DNA of 54,235 nt from an uncultured Algibacter sp. (GCF_905480415.1 NZ_CAJQQI010000004.1:1-54235), one strand, 5' to 3'; numbered from the stretch's first letter, positions 30,909 through 40,434 are shown. Notes: generated by a model not told the origin, from the letters alone. Numbers and translations: made by a program.

Positions 30909-31277
30909 ATGTCCCAAAAAAAATACACCATTCAAGATAACCCTTTTGTTGTGCCAACAACTGATGGTAAAATTATAAAAGAACACTTCGGAAAAACTAC
31001 CGATGGAAATTCAGAAATAAGCATTGCTCATATGAAAGCTCCAGCAGGATGGAGCGAGCCTTTTCAAACGCCAGAATTTGATGAGTTTACATTTATAATT
31101 AGTGGTAAAAAACAATTTATTATAGAAGGAGAACAGATTGTTTTAGAAGCTGGACAGTCTATAAAAATTGAAAGAAACACAAGAGTTCAATATTCTAATC
31201 CGTTTACCGAGGTATGCGAATATATAGCTATTTGTACTCCAGCCTTTTCTATGAATTTAGTAAACCGAGAAGATTAA
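30909..31277 (+). CDS. Small cupin-domain protein
   Basis: This 122-residue single cupin fold has a beta-strand pattern with APAGWSEPFQTPEFDEFTFI, the usual position of the metal-binding His/Glu set. Here Glu and Gln replace some of the expected His. SGKKQFIIEGEQIVLEAGQSI is the second cupin motif. The substrate is unknown. Its stop codon is followed directly by the ATG of the alpha/beta hydrolase gene, so the two are translationally coupled. Confidence 0.8.
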   Translation: MSQKKYTIQDNPFVVPTTDGKIIKEHFGKTTDGNSEISIAHMKAPAGWSEPFQTPEFDEFTFIISGKKQFIIEGEQIVLEAGQSIKIERNTRVQYSNPFTEVCEYIAICTPAFSMNLVNRED

Positions 31278-32105
31278 ATGAATACTTATCTTCCAAAAAT
31301 AATAGGAGGCACTATAAATTTTACGAGTTACTTTTCTTCTCGTTTTGCCGCGAAACTAGCTATCGATTTATTTTCAATGCCCAAAAAAGGTAAAATTCAA
31401 CCTGAAGAATCGGAATACCTTAAATCTGCAACTCAAGACCATGTTTTATTTGAAAGTCTTTCAATAAAAACGTATAACTGGAAAGGTGATAAAGAAACCA
31501 TTTTACTTGCCCACGGCTGGGAAAGCAATTCGTTTAGATGGATGGATTTAATTGAATCGTTAAGACCTTTAAATTATAATATTATTGCACTAGACGCTCC
31601 TGCACATGGTGCCTCTAGTGGTAAACTTTTTAACGCCCTACTTTATGCAGAATGCATTAAAATAGTCGTGGAAAAATTTAATGTACATACTATAGTTGGA
31701 CATTCTGTAGGCGGCATGGCATCTGTTTTTTTTCAGCATAAATATCAAATAAAATCTATTGAGAAATTGGTTTTATTAGGTGCTCCTGCAGATTTTATTG
31801 GGGTTTTTAGTCGCTATGAAAACATGATGGGTTACAACAAACGTGTTTCTAAAGCACTGGAAAACCAAGTACTAAAAAAGTACAACCACCTTCCAGAATA
31901 TTTCTCTCCAGCAAATTTTTCAAAAGAGATTCAAGCCAAAGGACTTATTATTCATGATAAAAAAGACAGAATTATTCCTTATAAAGACGGTTTAAAATTT
32001 AAACAGAACTATGCGAATTCGGAGTTTATTGCTACTAAAGGTTTTGGTCATGGTCTTAAATCAGAAAAAGTATATCAACATATCTTAGACTTTTTAAACG
32101 ACTAA
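31278..32105 (+). CDS. Alpha/beta hydrolase
   Basis: This 275-residue alpha/beta-hydrolase fold enzyme has the oxyanion region LLAHGWESNSFRW and a nucleophile elbow GHSVGGM with the catalytic Ser. LDAPAHGASSG precedes the elbow, the likely acid is the Asp in IIHDKKDRIIPY, and the catalytic His is in GFGHGLKS near the C-terminus. All three catalytic residues are present, so it is probably active, but the ester or amide substrate cannot be deduced. There is no signal peptide, so a cytosolic or loosely membrane-associated location is expected. It is coupled to the cupin gene. Confidence 0.88.
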   Translation: MNTYLPKIIGGTINFTSYFSSRFAAKLAIDLFSMPKKGKIQPEESEYLKSATQDHVLFESLSIKTYNWKGDKETILLAHGWESNSFRWMDLIESLRPLNYNIIALDAPAHGASSGKLFNALLYAECIKIVVEKFNVHTIVGHSVGGMASVFFQHKYQIKSIEKLVLLGAPADFIGVFSRYENMMGYNKRVSKALENQVLKKYNHLPEYFSPANFSKEIQAKGLIIHDKKDRIIPYKDGLKFKQNYANSEFIATKGFGHGLKSEKVYQHILDFLND

Positions 32106-32121
32106 GTTTATTGTACTTTTG
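32091..32121 (+). promoter_or_regulatory. Promoter close to the rluF start codon
   Basis: TTTT (32091-32094, one base off TTTG), a 19-nt spacer and TACTTTTG (32114-32121, perfect TAnnTTTG) end only four bases before the ATG at 32126. The transcript would have a very short leader or none. Confidence 0.5.
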
Positions 32122-32125
32122 AAGC

Positions 32126-32884
32126 ATGGCAGAAGTAGCATTAAAACGTATTAATAAATTTTTAAGTGAAGTGGGTTATTGCTCGAGAAGAGAAGCAGAC
32201 AAACTCATAGACGCAGGCCGAGTAACCATTAATGGTGTTATTCCAGAAATGGGTACCAAAATTACTGCAGATGATGTTGTTGCTGTTGATGGCGTAGAGA
32301 TTACTAACACCAAAACATCTTTTGTTTACCTTGCTTTTAACAAACCTGTTGGTATTGTTTGTACAACCGATACTGGCGTTGAAAAAGACAATATCATTGA
32401 TTTTATAAATTATCCCAAACGTATTTTCCCTATTGGACGGTTAGATAAACCTAGTGACGGTTTAATTCTTTTAACAGATGACGGTGATATTGTAAACAAA
32501 ATTCTTCGTGCTAGTAACAACCATGAAAAAGAATATATTGTTACAGTTGACAAACCTATTTCGCAGACCTTTATTGAACGCATGTCTGGTGGTATTCCTC
32601 TAGCGGAATTAAACAAAACCACTAAAAAATGTCAAGTAGAAAAACTGGGGACTTATAAATTCAAAATCATTTTAACACAAGGTTTAAATAGACAAATTCG
32701 TAGAATGTGTGACTATTTAAATTATGAGGTACAAACCTTGAAACGTGTTAGAATTATGAATATTAAGTTAGACACGCCTGTTGGTGAATATCGAGAATTA
32801 ACTAAAGAAGAATTCATCGAGTTGAACGCGCTTTTAGAAGATTCTACAAAAACCTTCCTTAAGAATAACAAACAGAAAGATTAA
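32126..32884 (+). CDS. rluF: 23S rRNA pseudouridine(2604) synthase
   Basis: This 252-residue RsuA/RluB/RluF-type pseudouridine synthase has an N-terminal S4 RNA-binding domain (about 5-60; RINKFLSEVGYCSRREADKL and GRVTING). The catalytic core shows VYLAFNKPVGIVCTTD and GRLDKPSDGLILLTDDGD with catalytic Asp107, followed by LRASNNHEKEYIVTV and GLNRQIRRMCDYL. The NHEKEY form and overall length fit RluF rather than RsuA or RluB. The substrate assignment (U2604 of 23S rRNA) rests on family knowledge. A promoter sits almost on the start codon. Confidence 0.88.
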   Translation: MAEVALKRINKFLSEVGYCSRREADKLIDAGRVTINGVIPEMGTKITADDVVAVDGVEITNTKTSFVYLAFNKPVGIVCTTDTGVEKDNIIDFINYPKRIFPIGRLDKPSDGLILLTDDGDIVNKILRASNNHEKEYIVTVDKPISQTFIERMSGGIPLAELNKTTKKCQVEKLGTYKFKIILTQGLNRQIRRMCDYLNYEVQTLKRVRIMNIKLDTPVGEYRELTKEEFIELNALLEDSTKTFLKNNKQKD

Positions 32885-32955
32885 GGTAACATGTTCTCGC
32901 TATGAGCTCCTTCTTTGATAAAGTATAGTAAAATTAAAACTGTTTAAACTTTTAT

Positions 32956-33381
32956 ATGCAAAACACATCGCCTTTTCATTTAGCAATACCCGTTCATAAT
33001 TTAAGTGCATGCAGAACGTTTTACAGAGATATTTTAGGTTGTGATGAAGGACGAAGCAGCGACCATTGGGTAGATTTCAATTTCTTTGGGCATCAATTAG
33101 TAATTCACTACAAACCAAAAGAAACAACAATAGCAGTGCATACTAATCCTGTAGATGGAAAAGACGTTCCTGTACCTCATTTTGGAGTTGTTTTATCTTG
33201 GGATATCTTTCACGCTTTCGCGGAAGATTTAAAAAGTAAAAACATAGAATTCGTAATTGAACCGTATGTGAGGTTTGAAGGTTTAGTTGGAGAACAAGCC
33301 ACAATGTTTTTTTATGACCCTTCTGGAAATGCTTTAGAATTTAAAGCTTTTAGAGATCTTAATCAGTTGTTTGCTAAATAA
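32956..33381 (+). CDS. VOC/glyoxalase superfamily protein
   Basis: This 141-residue protein has two beta-alpha-beta3 modules of the vicinal oxygen chelate fold. Likely metal ligands are the His in [17 protein letters not shown] (first strand), His in [11 protein letters not shown] and Glu in GNALEFKAF (last strand). The segment [20 protein letters not shown] is typical of uncharacterised bacterial dioxygenase-like members. The reaction is unknown. Its stop codon lies 4 nt from that of the convergent membrane-protein gene, with no separate terminator visible. Confidence 0.85.
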   Translation: MQNTSPFHLAIPVHNLSACRTFYRDILGCDEGRSSDHWVDFNFFGHQLVIHYKPKETTIAVHTNPVDGKDVPVPHFGVVLSWDIFHAFAEDLKSKNIEFVIEPYVRFEGLVGEQATMFFYDPSGNALEFKAFRDLNQLFAK

Positions 33382-33385
33382 AGAG

Positions 33386-34114
33386 CTACTCATTCTTTTG
33401 CCTTTTACCTGTTAAGTGAAAAGGTAAATAGACTACTAAAAAGAGTGGTATAATTATTATTTGTGCGACTATAATATACCAAGGCCATTCGCCAAAATAA
33501 TCAAGCAAAGATGCTGATTGTGGTTTCTCATTCAGATAAAAATAATTAGCTCCTAAAATCTTATTTATAACAACCATGATGACAACATAAATCTGCAATG
33601 CCAAAAAAGATTTAAACACACTTTTCAGTTTAGGCCGCATATTAAAAACAAAAGTGGCGTAAAAAATGACTATTAAAAGTCCTAAATGGACCACCCAATA
33701 CCTAAAATAATCAAAATTAGGAAAGCCCAAAGGTATATCTGGTGTTAAAACACCTTGTAGCGTGCCTCCAATAATCCAGAATACTAAGACTTCATACATC
33801 CAAAATTTTCTATAATACGTGAAAACAGGAATTATTAAACCTAGCAAACTACACAGATACAAAGGCAAATCTGTAGATATATTATAAAAACCAAGACTAA
33901 TTATATGAGCGTGAAAGACAATGACTATTAAACTAATAACACAAGCAAAAATATGTAACGCATTCTTTTGTTGTGTTTTATTCAATTCCCGCTGAGCATA
34001 TTTTATAAAAACTATACTGAACAAAAACGCCATTATTATTGGAACGAAGTGTTGAGTGCTGCCAATGGTAACTTTACTAAACAAAAAAATTGCATTATAA
34101 ATTGTGAAATTCAT
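33386..34114 (-). CDS. TIGR02206-family (YwaF-like) membrane protein
   Basis: This 242-residue integral membrane protein has about six or seven hydrophobic helices spread over the whole length. Family features are FGSTQHFVP-like (here IGSTQHFVPI) near residue 20, LPLYLCSLLGLI, GGTLQGVLTPD, and HLGLLIVIFYATFV. Function is unknown in the family. It lies 28 nt after folD on the same strand and probably rides on the ffh-folD transcript. Confidence 0.82.
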   Translation of the reverse strand: MNFTIYNAIFLFSKVTIGSTQHFVPIIMAFLFSIVFIKYAQRELNKTQQKNALHIFACVISLIVIVFHAHIISLGFYNISTDLPLYLCSLLGLIIPVFTYYRKFWMYEVLVFWIIGGTLQGVLTPDIPLGFPNFDYFRYWVVHLGLLIVIFYATFVFNMRPKLKSVFKSFLALQIYVVIMVVINKILGANYFYLNEKPQSASLLDYFGEWPWYIIVAQIIIIPLFLVVYLPFHLTGKRQKNE

Positions 34115-34142
34115 AATGCAATTTAGTTAAATATTGTTTATT

Positions 34143-35021
34143 CTATTTAATATGTCTTTCTCTAGCCAACAAAGTGTTTTTAAGTAACATAGCTATAGTC
34201 ATTGGTCCTACACCACCAGGAACAGGAGTAATATAACTTGCTTTTTTACTCACACTTTCAAAATGCACATCGCCAGCAAGTCTGTAACCATTCTTTTTAG
34301 TTGCATCAGGAACGCGTGTAATGCCCACGTCGATAATAACGACATCTTCCTTAACCATATCGCCAGTTAAAAATTCTGAAATACCAATGGCTGCAACAAT
34401 AATATCGGCCTCTTTTGTAATCTCTGTTAAGTTTTTTGAGCGACTATGAACCACAGTAACCGTAGCATCTCCTGCTTTTCGTTTTTGGCTCATTAAAATA
34501 CTCATTGGACGTCCAACAATATGACTTCTTCCCATTACAACTACATTTTTACCCGAAGTTTCAACTTGATAGCGCTCTAATAACTCTAGAATCCCATAAG
34601 GTGTTGCTGGTAAAAAAGTGGGCAAGTCTAAAGCCATTTTCCCAACATTTGTTGGATGAAATCCATCCACATCTTTATCTGGATTTACAGCCATTAAAAC
34701 TTTTTGCTCATCAATTTGTTTTGGTAACGGTAATTGTACTATAAAACCATCAATGTCATCATTGGTATTTAAACCATGTATTTTTTCTAGTAATTCTTCT
34801 TCTGAAGTATATTCTGGTAATTCAATAAGTGTCGATTTAAAACCAATACGCTCACAAGCTTTTACTTTAGCATTTACATACGTCATACTTGCGCCATCAG
34901 ATCCTACAAGAATCGCTGCAAGATGCGGCAACTTTTCGCCTTTAGAAACCATTGCCTTCACGTGTTCAGCAATTTCGTCTTTAATATCGTTACTTACTTT
35001 TTTACCGTCTAAAATTGTCAT
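34143..35021 (-). CDS. folD: Bifunctional methylenetetrahydrofolate dehydrogenase/cyclohydrolase
   Basis: This 292-residue FolD interconverts 5,10-methylene-THF, 5,10-methenyl-THF and 10-formyl-THF. It shows the catalytic Tyr/Lys pair in [62 protein letters not shown] (NADP binding) and the C-terminal [15 protein letters not shown]. All signature blocks are intact and the length is normal. It follows ffh by 50 nt on the same strand, so the two are probably cotranscribed. Confidence 0.96.
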   Translation of the reverse strand: MTILDGKKVSNDIKDEIAEHVKAMVSKGEKLPHLAAILVGSDGASMTYVNAKVKACERIGFKSTLIELPEYTSEEELLEKIHGLNTNDDIDGFIVQLPLPKQIDEQKVLMAVNPDKDVDGFHPTNVGKMALDLPTFLPATPYGILELLERYQVETSGKNVVVMGRSHIVGRPMSILMSQKRKAGDATVTVVHSRSKNLTEITKEADIIVAAIGISEFLTGDMVKEDVVIIDVGITRVPDATKKNGYRLAGDVHFESVSKKASYITPVPGGVGPMTIAMLLKNTLLARERHIK

Positions 35022-35071
35022 AGTTTAATAGGTGTTAGCAACAAATTTTTGTTTTTTTATTCATAATTTAA

Positions 35072-36400
35072 TTACTGCATTCCTTTCATCATCTGCATCA
35101 TCTTTTTACCGCCACCACCTTGCATCATCTTCATCATTTTACTCATTTGGTTAAACTGTTTTAAAAGTTGATTAACTTGCTGTACAGAAGTACCTGAACC
35201 ACTTCCAATTCGTTTTTTTCTACTTGCATTAATAATACTCGGATTAGTGCGTTCTTTGGGTGTCATAGAATGAATAATAGCTTCAATACCTTTAAATGCA
35301 TCATCATCAATATCAACATCTTTCATCATTTTTCCAGCACCGGGAATCATACCCATAAGGTCTTTCATGTTCCCCATTTTTTTAATCTGCTGAATCTGCT
35401 TTAAGAAATCGTCTAATCCAAATTGGTTTTTTGCAATTTTCTTTTGAAGTTTTCTAGCTTCTTCTTCATCAAATTGTTCTTGTGCTCTTTCAACTAAAGA
35501 CACAACATCGCCCATCCCCAGAATACGATCTGCCATACGAGACGGATAGAACACATCGATAGCTTCCATTTTCTCACCTGTACCAATAAACTTGATTGGT
35601 TTATCGACTACAGATTTAATAGAAATAGCTGCACCACCACGAGTATCACCATCTAATTTGGTAAGGATAACTCCATCAAAATTTAAAATATCATTAAAGG
35701 CTTTTGCTGTATTAACGGCATCTTGCCCAGTCATAGAATCTACAACAAACAATGTTTCTTGTGGTTGAATGGCTTTATGGATGTTTGATATTTCGGCCAT
35801 CATTGCTTCATCAACAGCTAAACGACCAGCAGTATCTATAATTACGACGTTAAATCCATTCGCTTTAGCATGCTCTACTGCTGCTTGAGAAATGGCAACC
35901 GGATCGTTATTTCCTTTATCACTAAAAACCTCAACACCAATTTGTTCACCAACGATATGTAATTGGTCTATTGCTGCTGGACGATACACATCACAGGCTA
36001 CCAATAATGGTTTTTTAGACTTTTTGTTTTTTAAATAATTTGCTAGCTTACCAGAAAATGTGGTTTTACCAGAACCCTGTAAACCAGACATTAAAATAAC
36101 ACTTGTAGTACCTGATAGGTTAAGACCTTCAGCGTCGCCACCCATAAGCTCGGTTAACTCATCTTTTACGATTTTAACCATTAACTGCCCTGGTTGTAAC
36201 GTCGTTAATACGTTTTGACCTAGTGCTTTTTCTTTTATTCTATTGGTAAAATCCTTAGCTATTTTAAAGTTAACATCGGCGTCAAGTAATGCACGCCTAA
36301 CTTCTTTTAAAGTTTCTGCTACATTTACCTCGGTAATACTGCCATGTCCTTTAAGAACGTGTAAGGCTTTATCTAATTTTTCGCTTAAATTATTAAACAT
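35072..36400 (-). CDS. ffh: Signal recognition particle GTPase
   Basis: This 442-residue Ffh/SRP54 protein binds signal sequences and SRP RNA and docks with FtsY to target membrane proteins. An N-terminal helical bundle (1-85) comes first. The G domain (about 95-300) has GLQGSGKTTFSGKLA (P loop), DTAGRLAVD, TKLDGDTRGGAAIS and GTGEKMEAIDVF. The Met-rich M domain (about 310-442) includes RIGSGSGTSVQQVNQLLKQF. The C-terminus is rich in Met, Gly and Lys (KMMQMMKGMQ), as expected for the signal-binding groove. It heads an ffh-folD-membrane protein group. Confidence 0.97.
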   Translation of the reverse strand: MFNNLSEKLDKALHVLKGHGSITEVNVAETLKEVRRALLDADVNFKIAKDFTNRIKEKALGQNVLTTLQPGQLMVKIVKDELTELMGGDAEGLNLSGTTSVILMSGLQGSGKTTFSGKLANYLKNKKSKKPLLVACDVYRPAAIDQLHIVGEQIGVEVFSDKGNNDPVAISQAAVEHAKANGFNVVIIDTAGRLAVDEAMMAEISNIHKAIQPQETLFVVDSMTGQDAVNTAKAFNDILNFDGVILTKLDGDTRGGAAISIKSVVDKPIKFIGTGEKMEAIDVFYPSRMADRILGMGDVVSLVERAQEQFDEEEARKLQKKIAKNQFGLDDFLKQIQQIKKMGNMKDLMGMIPGAGKMMKDVDIDDDAFKGIEAIIHSMTPKERTNPSIINASRKKRIGSGSGTSVQQVNQLLKQFNQMSKMMKMMQGGGGKKMMQMMKGMQ

Positions 36401-36464
36401 AATTTCTAGTATTCTGCTGGCAGTCCGCAGTATGCAGTCTGCTCTATAATTAAAATTTAAGTTG

Positions 36465-36472
36465 CAAAAATA
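36465..36472 (-). promoter_or_regulatory. -7 promoter element for ffh
   Basis: On the minus strand TATTTTTG matches TAnnTTTG. It lies about 65 nt upstream of the ffh start. A -33 box is not clear. Confidence 0.45.
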
Positions 36473-36578
36473 GCGAAATATTTCGTTTTTACGGGTTTGA
36501 ATTTCCCTTTTACTTAAACAAGTTTGCCTAAAAAAAAGGAATGATTTTTTAATATCAAATTCTATAAGTTTAAAACAT

Positions 36579-36700
36579 GTTGTGCTCGCGCTTTAGAGAT
36601 AGCAGTGGAAAGTCCGCAGCGATTTACGAGCGAGGACTTGTAAAGAATAGCCCGACACCTGCCTGCTGGCAAGCAGGTACGCCATAAGCTTTGCGGGCAC
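36579..36700 (+). repeat. Structured intergenic element (AGCAGTGGAAAG...AATAGCCCGAC type)
   Basis: This GC-richer island sits in AT-rich surroundings. Its core reads GATAGCAGTGGAAAGTCC and, further on, GAGGACTTGTAAAGAATAGC then CCGACACC. AAGTCC (36610-36615) can pair with GGACTT (36634-36639) around a GCAGCGATTTACGAGC loop. ACCTGC (36657-36662) pairs with GCAGGT (36673-36678). From memory, sequences of this type recur many times in flavobacterial genomes, always between genes. I cannot confirm copy number here, and only one copy is in this window. The strand shown is arbitrary. Confidence 0.5.
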
Positions 36701-36735
36701 TTATACATACAGAAATATAAAATTGGCTAGACTTA

Positions 36736-37038
36736 AATTGGCACTCCGGAATACCAAATACTGAACCAGAAGCGAATGACAATAATCAAGACAATATTAT
36801 TTTCTTTACCAGCCCAAACAGTTCTAATTTAGAAGATTATTTATGAACAGATTGTTCTGCAACATATACTTTTGATGTTTCTGAAGGTGCTAAAGCGACA
36901 GTTGGCGCCTCAATTAGGAATGTTCTTAATAAAAAAAATATTATAAATACTTATTATGTTTTGGATGAGAATAATGAAGTAACACCAATTTCAAATGAAT
37001 TGCTTGGCATAACCCCAAACGTAAGCTTTAGGCTATAG
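36736..37038 (+). pseudogene. C-terminal remnant of a TonB-dependent receptor
   Basis: One frame reads WHSGIPNTEPEANDNNQD, DNIIFFTSPNSSNLEDYL, a TGA stop at 36844-36846, then CSATYTFDVSEGAKATVGA, SIRNVLNKKNIINTYYVL and LGITPNVSFRL before TAG at 37036. This is the typical end of a SusC/TonB-dependent outer membrane barrel (a NVLNKKNIINTYY-like segment and a final TPN-SFR strand). No start or earlier part exists, because the structured element lies directly before it. It is a dead 3' piece, truncated and interrupted by a stop. Confidence 0.7.
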
Positions 37039-37148
37039 TTTTAGATGAAATACTACTTAATACATACAATCAACTGATTTTCAATGAAAAAAGCTGTATT
37101 TATTAAAATCTAAAAAATGTTTTTTATATTTTTATTGAAATTTAAAAT

Positions 37149-38789
37149 ATGGCATCACTTAACCCTCTCAGTTCAAATTTAGACTTACGACGAGCAAAAC
37201 ATTTGTTAAGACGAGCTACTTTTAATTTTACAAAAAATCAACTAAATAACTTTGTTGGCATGTCTGCAACTGCTGCCGTTAATAGTTTAACAATTGCATC
37301 AGCCAACACCCTTGCAGAACCATACGACCCATTACCAAATTCAGATCCAGATGGATTTTGGACGTCCTCCTCAGAACTTCCTAATTCTTTTTCAGGTCAA
37401 ACTAGAAAACGAGCACATGTTACCGCTTGGTGGTGGTATAATGCCATGCAGCAAGTTTCTTTAAAACACAAGTTATCATTCTTTTTACATACAAGTTTTA
37501 CAGTTGGTAAAGATTCTGGTGTTGGTTCAGCTACCTATTTTTTCGATCATATAAATTTATTAGATTTCTATGCAATGGGTAATCTAAAAACTTTAGCAAA
37601 AAAAATCACGTTGGATAACGGCATGCTAGATTATTTAGATAACACCCAAAACAATAAAAACAACCCAAACGAAAATTATGCCCGTGAATATTTGGAACTT
37701 TTTACCATTCTAAAAGGTGAACAAATAGGAAATGGCAATTATACAAATTACACTGAAATAGACATACAGCAAGCTGCAAAAGTATTTTCTGGTTTTAAAA
37801 AACGTACTGATAGAAGCAATATTGACCCTGATACAAATTTACCAATGGGTTATATCAATATAAATCAGCATGATACTAACAACAAAACCTTTAGTACTGC
37901 TTTTGGAGACCTAGTTATTACAGGAAAAAATACAGCCTCAGAAATATTTGAAGAGTTAGATGATTTTGTTGACATGGTTTTTGCTCAACCAGAAACCGCT
38001 AAGGCATATTGCAGAAAACTCTATCGTTATTTTGTAAAAAGTGAATGGAATGAAGAAGTAGAAACCGATATTATTACTCCGCTTTCTCAAATATTAATTG
38101 ATAATAATTACGAAATACTGCCTGTTGTAACCACTTTACTTTCAAGCGAGCATTTTTTTGATGCTGATGATAGTAATGCCACAGATAACATTATTGGTAG
38201 TATAATAAAAAGTCCTTTACAACTATTTTCAGAAGTCTGTTCGATGTTCGAATTGAATTATCCTAATCCAACCACTGATGCCTACAGATATTACATTAAT
38301 TTCTTTCTAAGATTTATTCACAATATATATTTCAAGGCTGCAGGAATGGAACTGTACAATCCTGATTCTGTAGCTGGTTATCCAGCTTACTACCAAGAAC
38401 CAGGGTTTGATAGAAACTGGTTTTCATCAAATACACTTATTGGGCGGTATAAACTTATTGAGAGCTTTATTGAAGGCAAAAACACTATAACCAGTGGCAA
38501 CATTTACACCCAACTTGATACTGTTAATTTTATAAAAAATAACATTGATAATGCTTCCGATCCTAATTTATTAGTTACTGAAATTGCCGATTTATTATAC
38601 CCTGAAAGTATTGATAGCGATAGAATAAATTATTTCAAAAGCTTTTTAGTTGATGAAGGCTTTCCAGATTACTACTGGACTGGCAGTTGGGATCAATTTA
38701 TAAATAACGGTGACGATACAACAGTAAAAACACGTTTAAATGCACTAATAATTGCTATGGTAAACGCTGCAGAATTTCAATTAATGTAA
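37149..38789 (+). CDS. DUF1800 family protein
   Basis: This 546-residue protein shows the DUF1800 hallmark near the N-terminus (RRAKHLLRRATFNFTKNQLN). It continues with AWWWYNAMQQVSLKHKLSFF, FFDHINLLDFYAMGNLKTLA, the strongly conserved NENYAREYLELFTI, and later YCRKLYRYFVKSEW and AGYPAYYQEPGFDRNWFSS. No clear signal peptide is seen at the chosen ATG, which is unusual for a family often exported. The gene is 10 nt from a DUF1501 gene, a pairing seen again and again in Bacteroidota and Planctomycetes, so the two very likely act together at the envelope. Their activity is unknown. Confidence 0.9.
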   Translation: MASLNPLSSNLDLRRAKHLLRRATFNFTKNQLNNFVGMSATAAVNSLTIASANTLAEPYDPLPNSDPDGFWTSSSELPNSFSGQTRKRAHVTAWWWYNAMQQVSLKHKLSFFLHTSFTVGKDSGVGSATYFFDHINLLDFYAMGNLKTLAKKITLDNGMLDYLDNTQNNKNNPNENYAREYLELFTILKGEQIGNGNYTNYTEIDIQQAAKVFSGFKKRTDRSNIDPDTNLPMGYININQHDTNNKTFSTAFGDLVITGKNTASEIFEELDDFVDMVFAQPETAKAYCRKLYRYFVKSEWNEEVETDIITPLSQILIDNNYEILPVVTTLLSSEHFFDADDSNATDNIIGSIIKSPLQLFSEVCSMFELNYPNPTTDAYRYYINFFLRFIHNIYFKAAGMELYNPDSVAGYPAYYQEPGFDRNWFSSNTLIGRYKLIESFIEGKNTITSGNIYTQLDTVNFIKNNIDNASDPNLLVTEIADLLYPESIDSDRINYFKSFLVDEGFPDYYWTGSWDQFINNGDDTTVKTRLNALIIAMVNAAEFQLM

Positions 38790-38799
38790 ACCCCGTAAA

Positions 38800-40434
38800 A
38801 TGAAAAGAAGACATTTTATAAAACTATCATCTGCAGCTTCAGCAATCGCTTTAACACCACTAGAGTTACAAGCGGCATTAAAATCATTATTGCCTTATGT
38901 GGCATGTCCCGATGTTTCAAACAGAAAGCTAGTATTAATAAATTTAGCAGGAGCCAATGATGGATTAAACACCATTATTCCTTTAAACCAATACGATACT
39001 TACAGTAATTTAAGGCCGACTATTAAAGTTCCAGAATCTGGAGCAAATAAATATATAAATTTAGATGCGACGTTGCCCGATAATCAACAAATAGGTTTAA
39101 ACCCAGCTCTTGTTGGTTTTAAATCGCTTTATGATAAAGGTTGGTTGCGTATTATGCAATCTGTTGGATATCCATCACAAAACAAAAGTCACTTTAAATC
39201 TACTGATTTATATTTAACAGGAAACGATGGAAACAGTCTTCTAAATGACGGAGATACTGGTTGGATTGGACGTTTTATGGAATTATTTTATGCTGATTTG
39301 GTTGTTGAGACTTTTCCTTTAGCTGTTGAAATTGGCTCTAATAAAACCTCGCTTGGATTTCATGCTGAAGAAGCCCATGGTTTATCTTTAAATATCACTG
39401 GACAAGACCCTGCTGGTTTTTATTCTATTTTAAATGGTTTGGGAGGCGCAGGTCCAGCTAATATTCCAGACTCTGATTATGGCAGACAATTAGAATTTAT
39501 TAACACCACAGATACGCTTTCTAATACCTATGCTGAATCTATTTCCAATGCCTTTAATAGCGGACAAAACGATGTTAGTTATCCTGACACTGATTTAGCA
39601 GACCAATTAAAAACGGTTGCACGTTTAATTGGTGGCGATTTAGGCTCAAAAGTGTATATGGTTCGCATTTCTGGTTTCGATACGCATAACTTACAAGTAC
39701 AAGGTGTTGGTGATGTATTAGGAAAGCATCATACTTTACTCGATGAGCTTTCTGGAGCTCTTGATGCTTTTATGAACGATATTGATAGTCAAAATATTGC
39801 TGATGATGTTGTTGGGATTACCTTTTCAGAATTTGGCAGAAAAGCCAGAGAAAATGGTAACTTTGGAACAGACCATGGCGAAATAGCACCTATGTTTGTT
39901 TTTGGCAAACCTGTGGCTGGAGGTGTTTCTGGAATAAACCCAAATTTATCTGAAGCCACTGATGCTAATAATTATCAAATACAAACAGTACAACACGATT
40001 ACAGACAAACCTTTGCCACTTTACTTCAAAACTTTTTAGGTGCTGATGACACGATAATTGATGCTACATTTTTTAACCATACCTTAAATGAGAGCTTTAC
40101 TGATTTGAAGTTAGATAATCTTTTAAAAGCTGAATTCAAACTTGACAGTGAATGTTTTGGTGGCACATTATCAACCAATACTTCTGAAAACGTTAAAAAT
40201 TGGTTAGTATATCCAAATCCTTTTAGAGATACTTTAAATATTTCTGGAATAGAAGACATAAATTCTATAACCTATAGACTTTATAATAGTTCTGGTGTTC
40301 TAATAGTCAACAAAACAGGCGATATAGTTAATGGCAAATTGAGCCTAAACTTAGTTCATTTAAATAGTGGTGTTTATATAGTTGAGATTTTAGCTGGTGG
40401 CAAAAAAGAGGTCCATAAAGTGATTAAAGTTTAA
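38800..40434 (+). CDS. DUF1501 family protein with Tat-like signal and T9SS sorting tail
   Basis: This 544-residue protein begins KRRHFIKLSSAASAIALTP, a twin-arginine-like signal (RRxFIK). The DUF1501 domain covers about 40-440: KLVLINLAGANDGLNTIIPL, DTGWIGRFMELF, RISGFDTHNLQVQGVG, TFSEFGRKARENGNFGTDHG and HDYRQTFATLLQNFLG. These metal-enzyme-like motifs (Asp/His/Gly) suggest an alkaline-phosphatase/sulfatase-type fold, though activity is not proven. The last about 75 residues form a type A T9SS sorting domain (VYPNPFRDTLNISG, LYNSSGVLI, LNSGVYIVEI and KVIKV). The protein would therefore pass Tat or Sec and then type IX secretion. It is cotranscribed with the DUF1800 gene. Confidence 0.92.
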   Translation: MKRRHFIKLSSAASAIALTPLELQAALKSLLPYVACPDVSNRKLVLINLAGANDGLNTIIPLNQYDTYSNLRPTIKVPESGANKYINLDATLPDNQQIGLNPALVGFKSLYDKGWLRIMQSVGYPSQNKSHFKSTDLYLTGNDGNSLLNDGDTGWIGRFMELFYADLVVETFPLAVEIGSNKTSLGFHAEEAHGLSLNITGQDPAGFYSILNGLGGAGPANIPDSDYGRQLEFINTTDTLSNTYAESISNAFNSGQNDVSYPDTDLADQLKTVARLIGGDLGSKVYMVRISGFDTHNLQVQGVGDVLGKHHTLLDELSGALDAFMNDIDSQNIADDVVGITFSEFGRKARENGNFGTDHGEIAPMFVFGKPVAGGVSGINPNLSEATDANNYQIQTVQHDYRQTFATLLQNFLGADDTIIDATFFNHTLNESFTDLKLDNLLKAEFKLDSECFGGTLSTNTSENVKNWLVYPNPFRDTLNISGIEDINSITYRLYNSSGVLIVNKTGDIVNGKLSLNLVHLNSGVYIVEILAGGKKEVHKVIKV

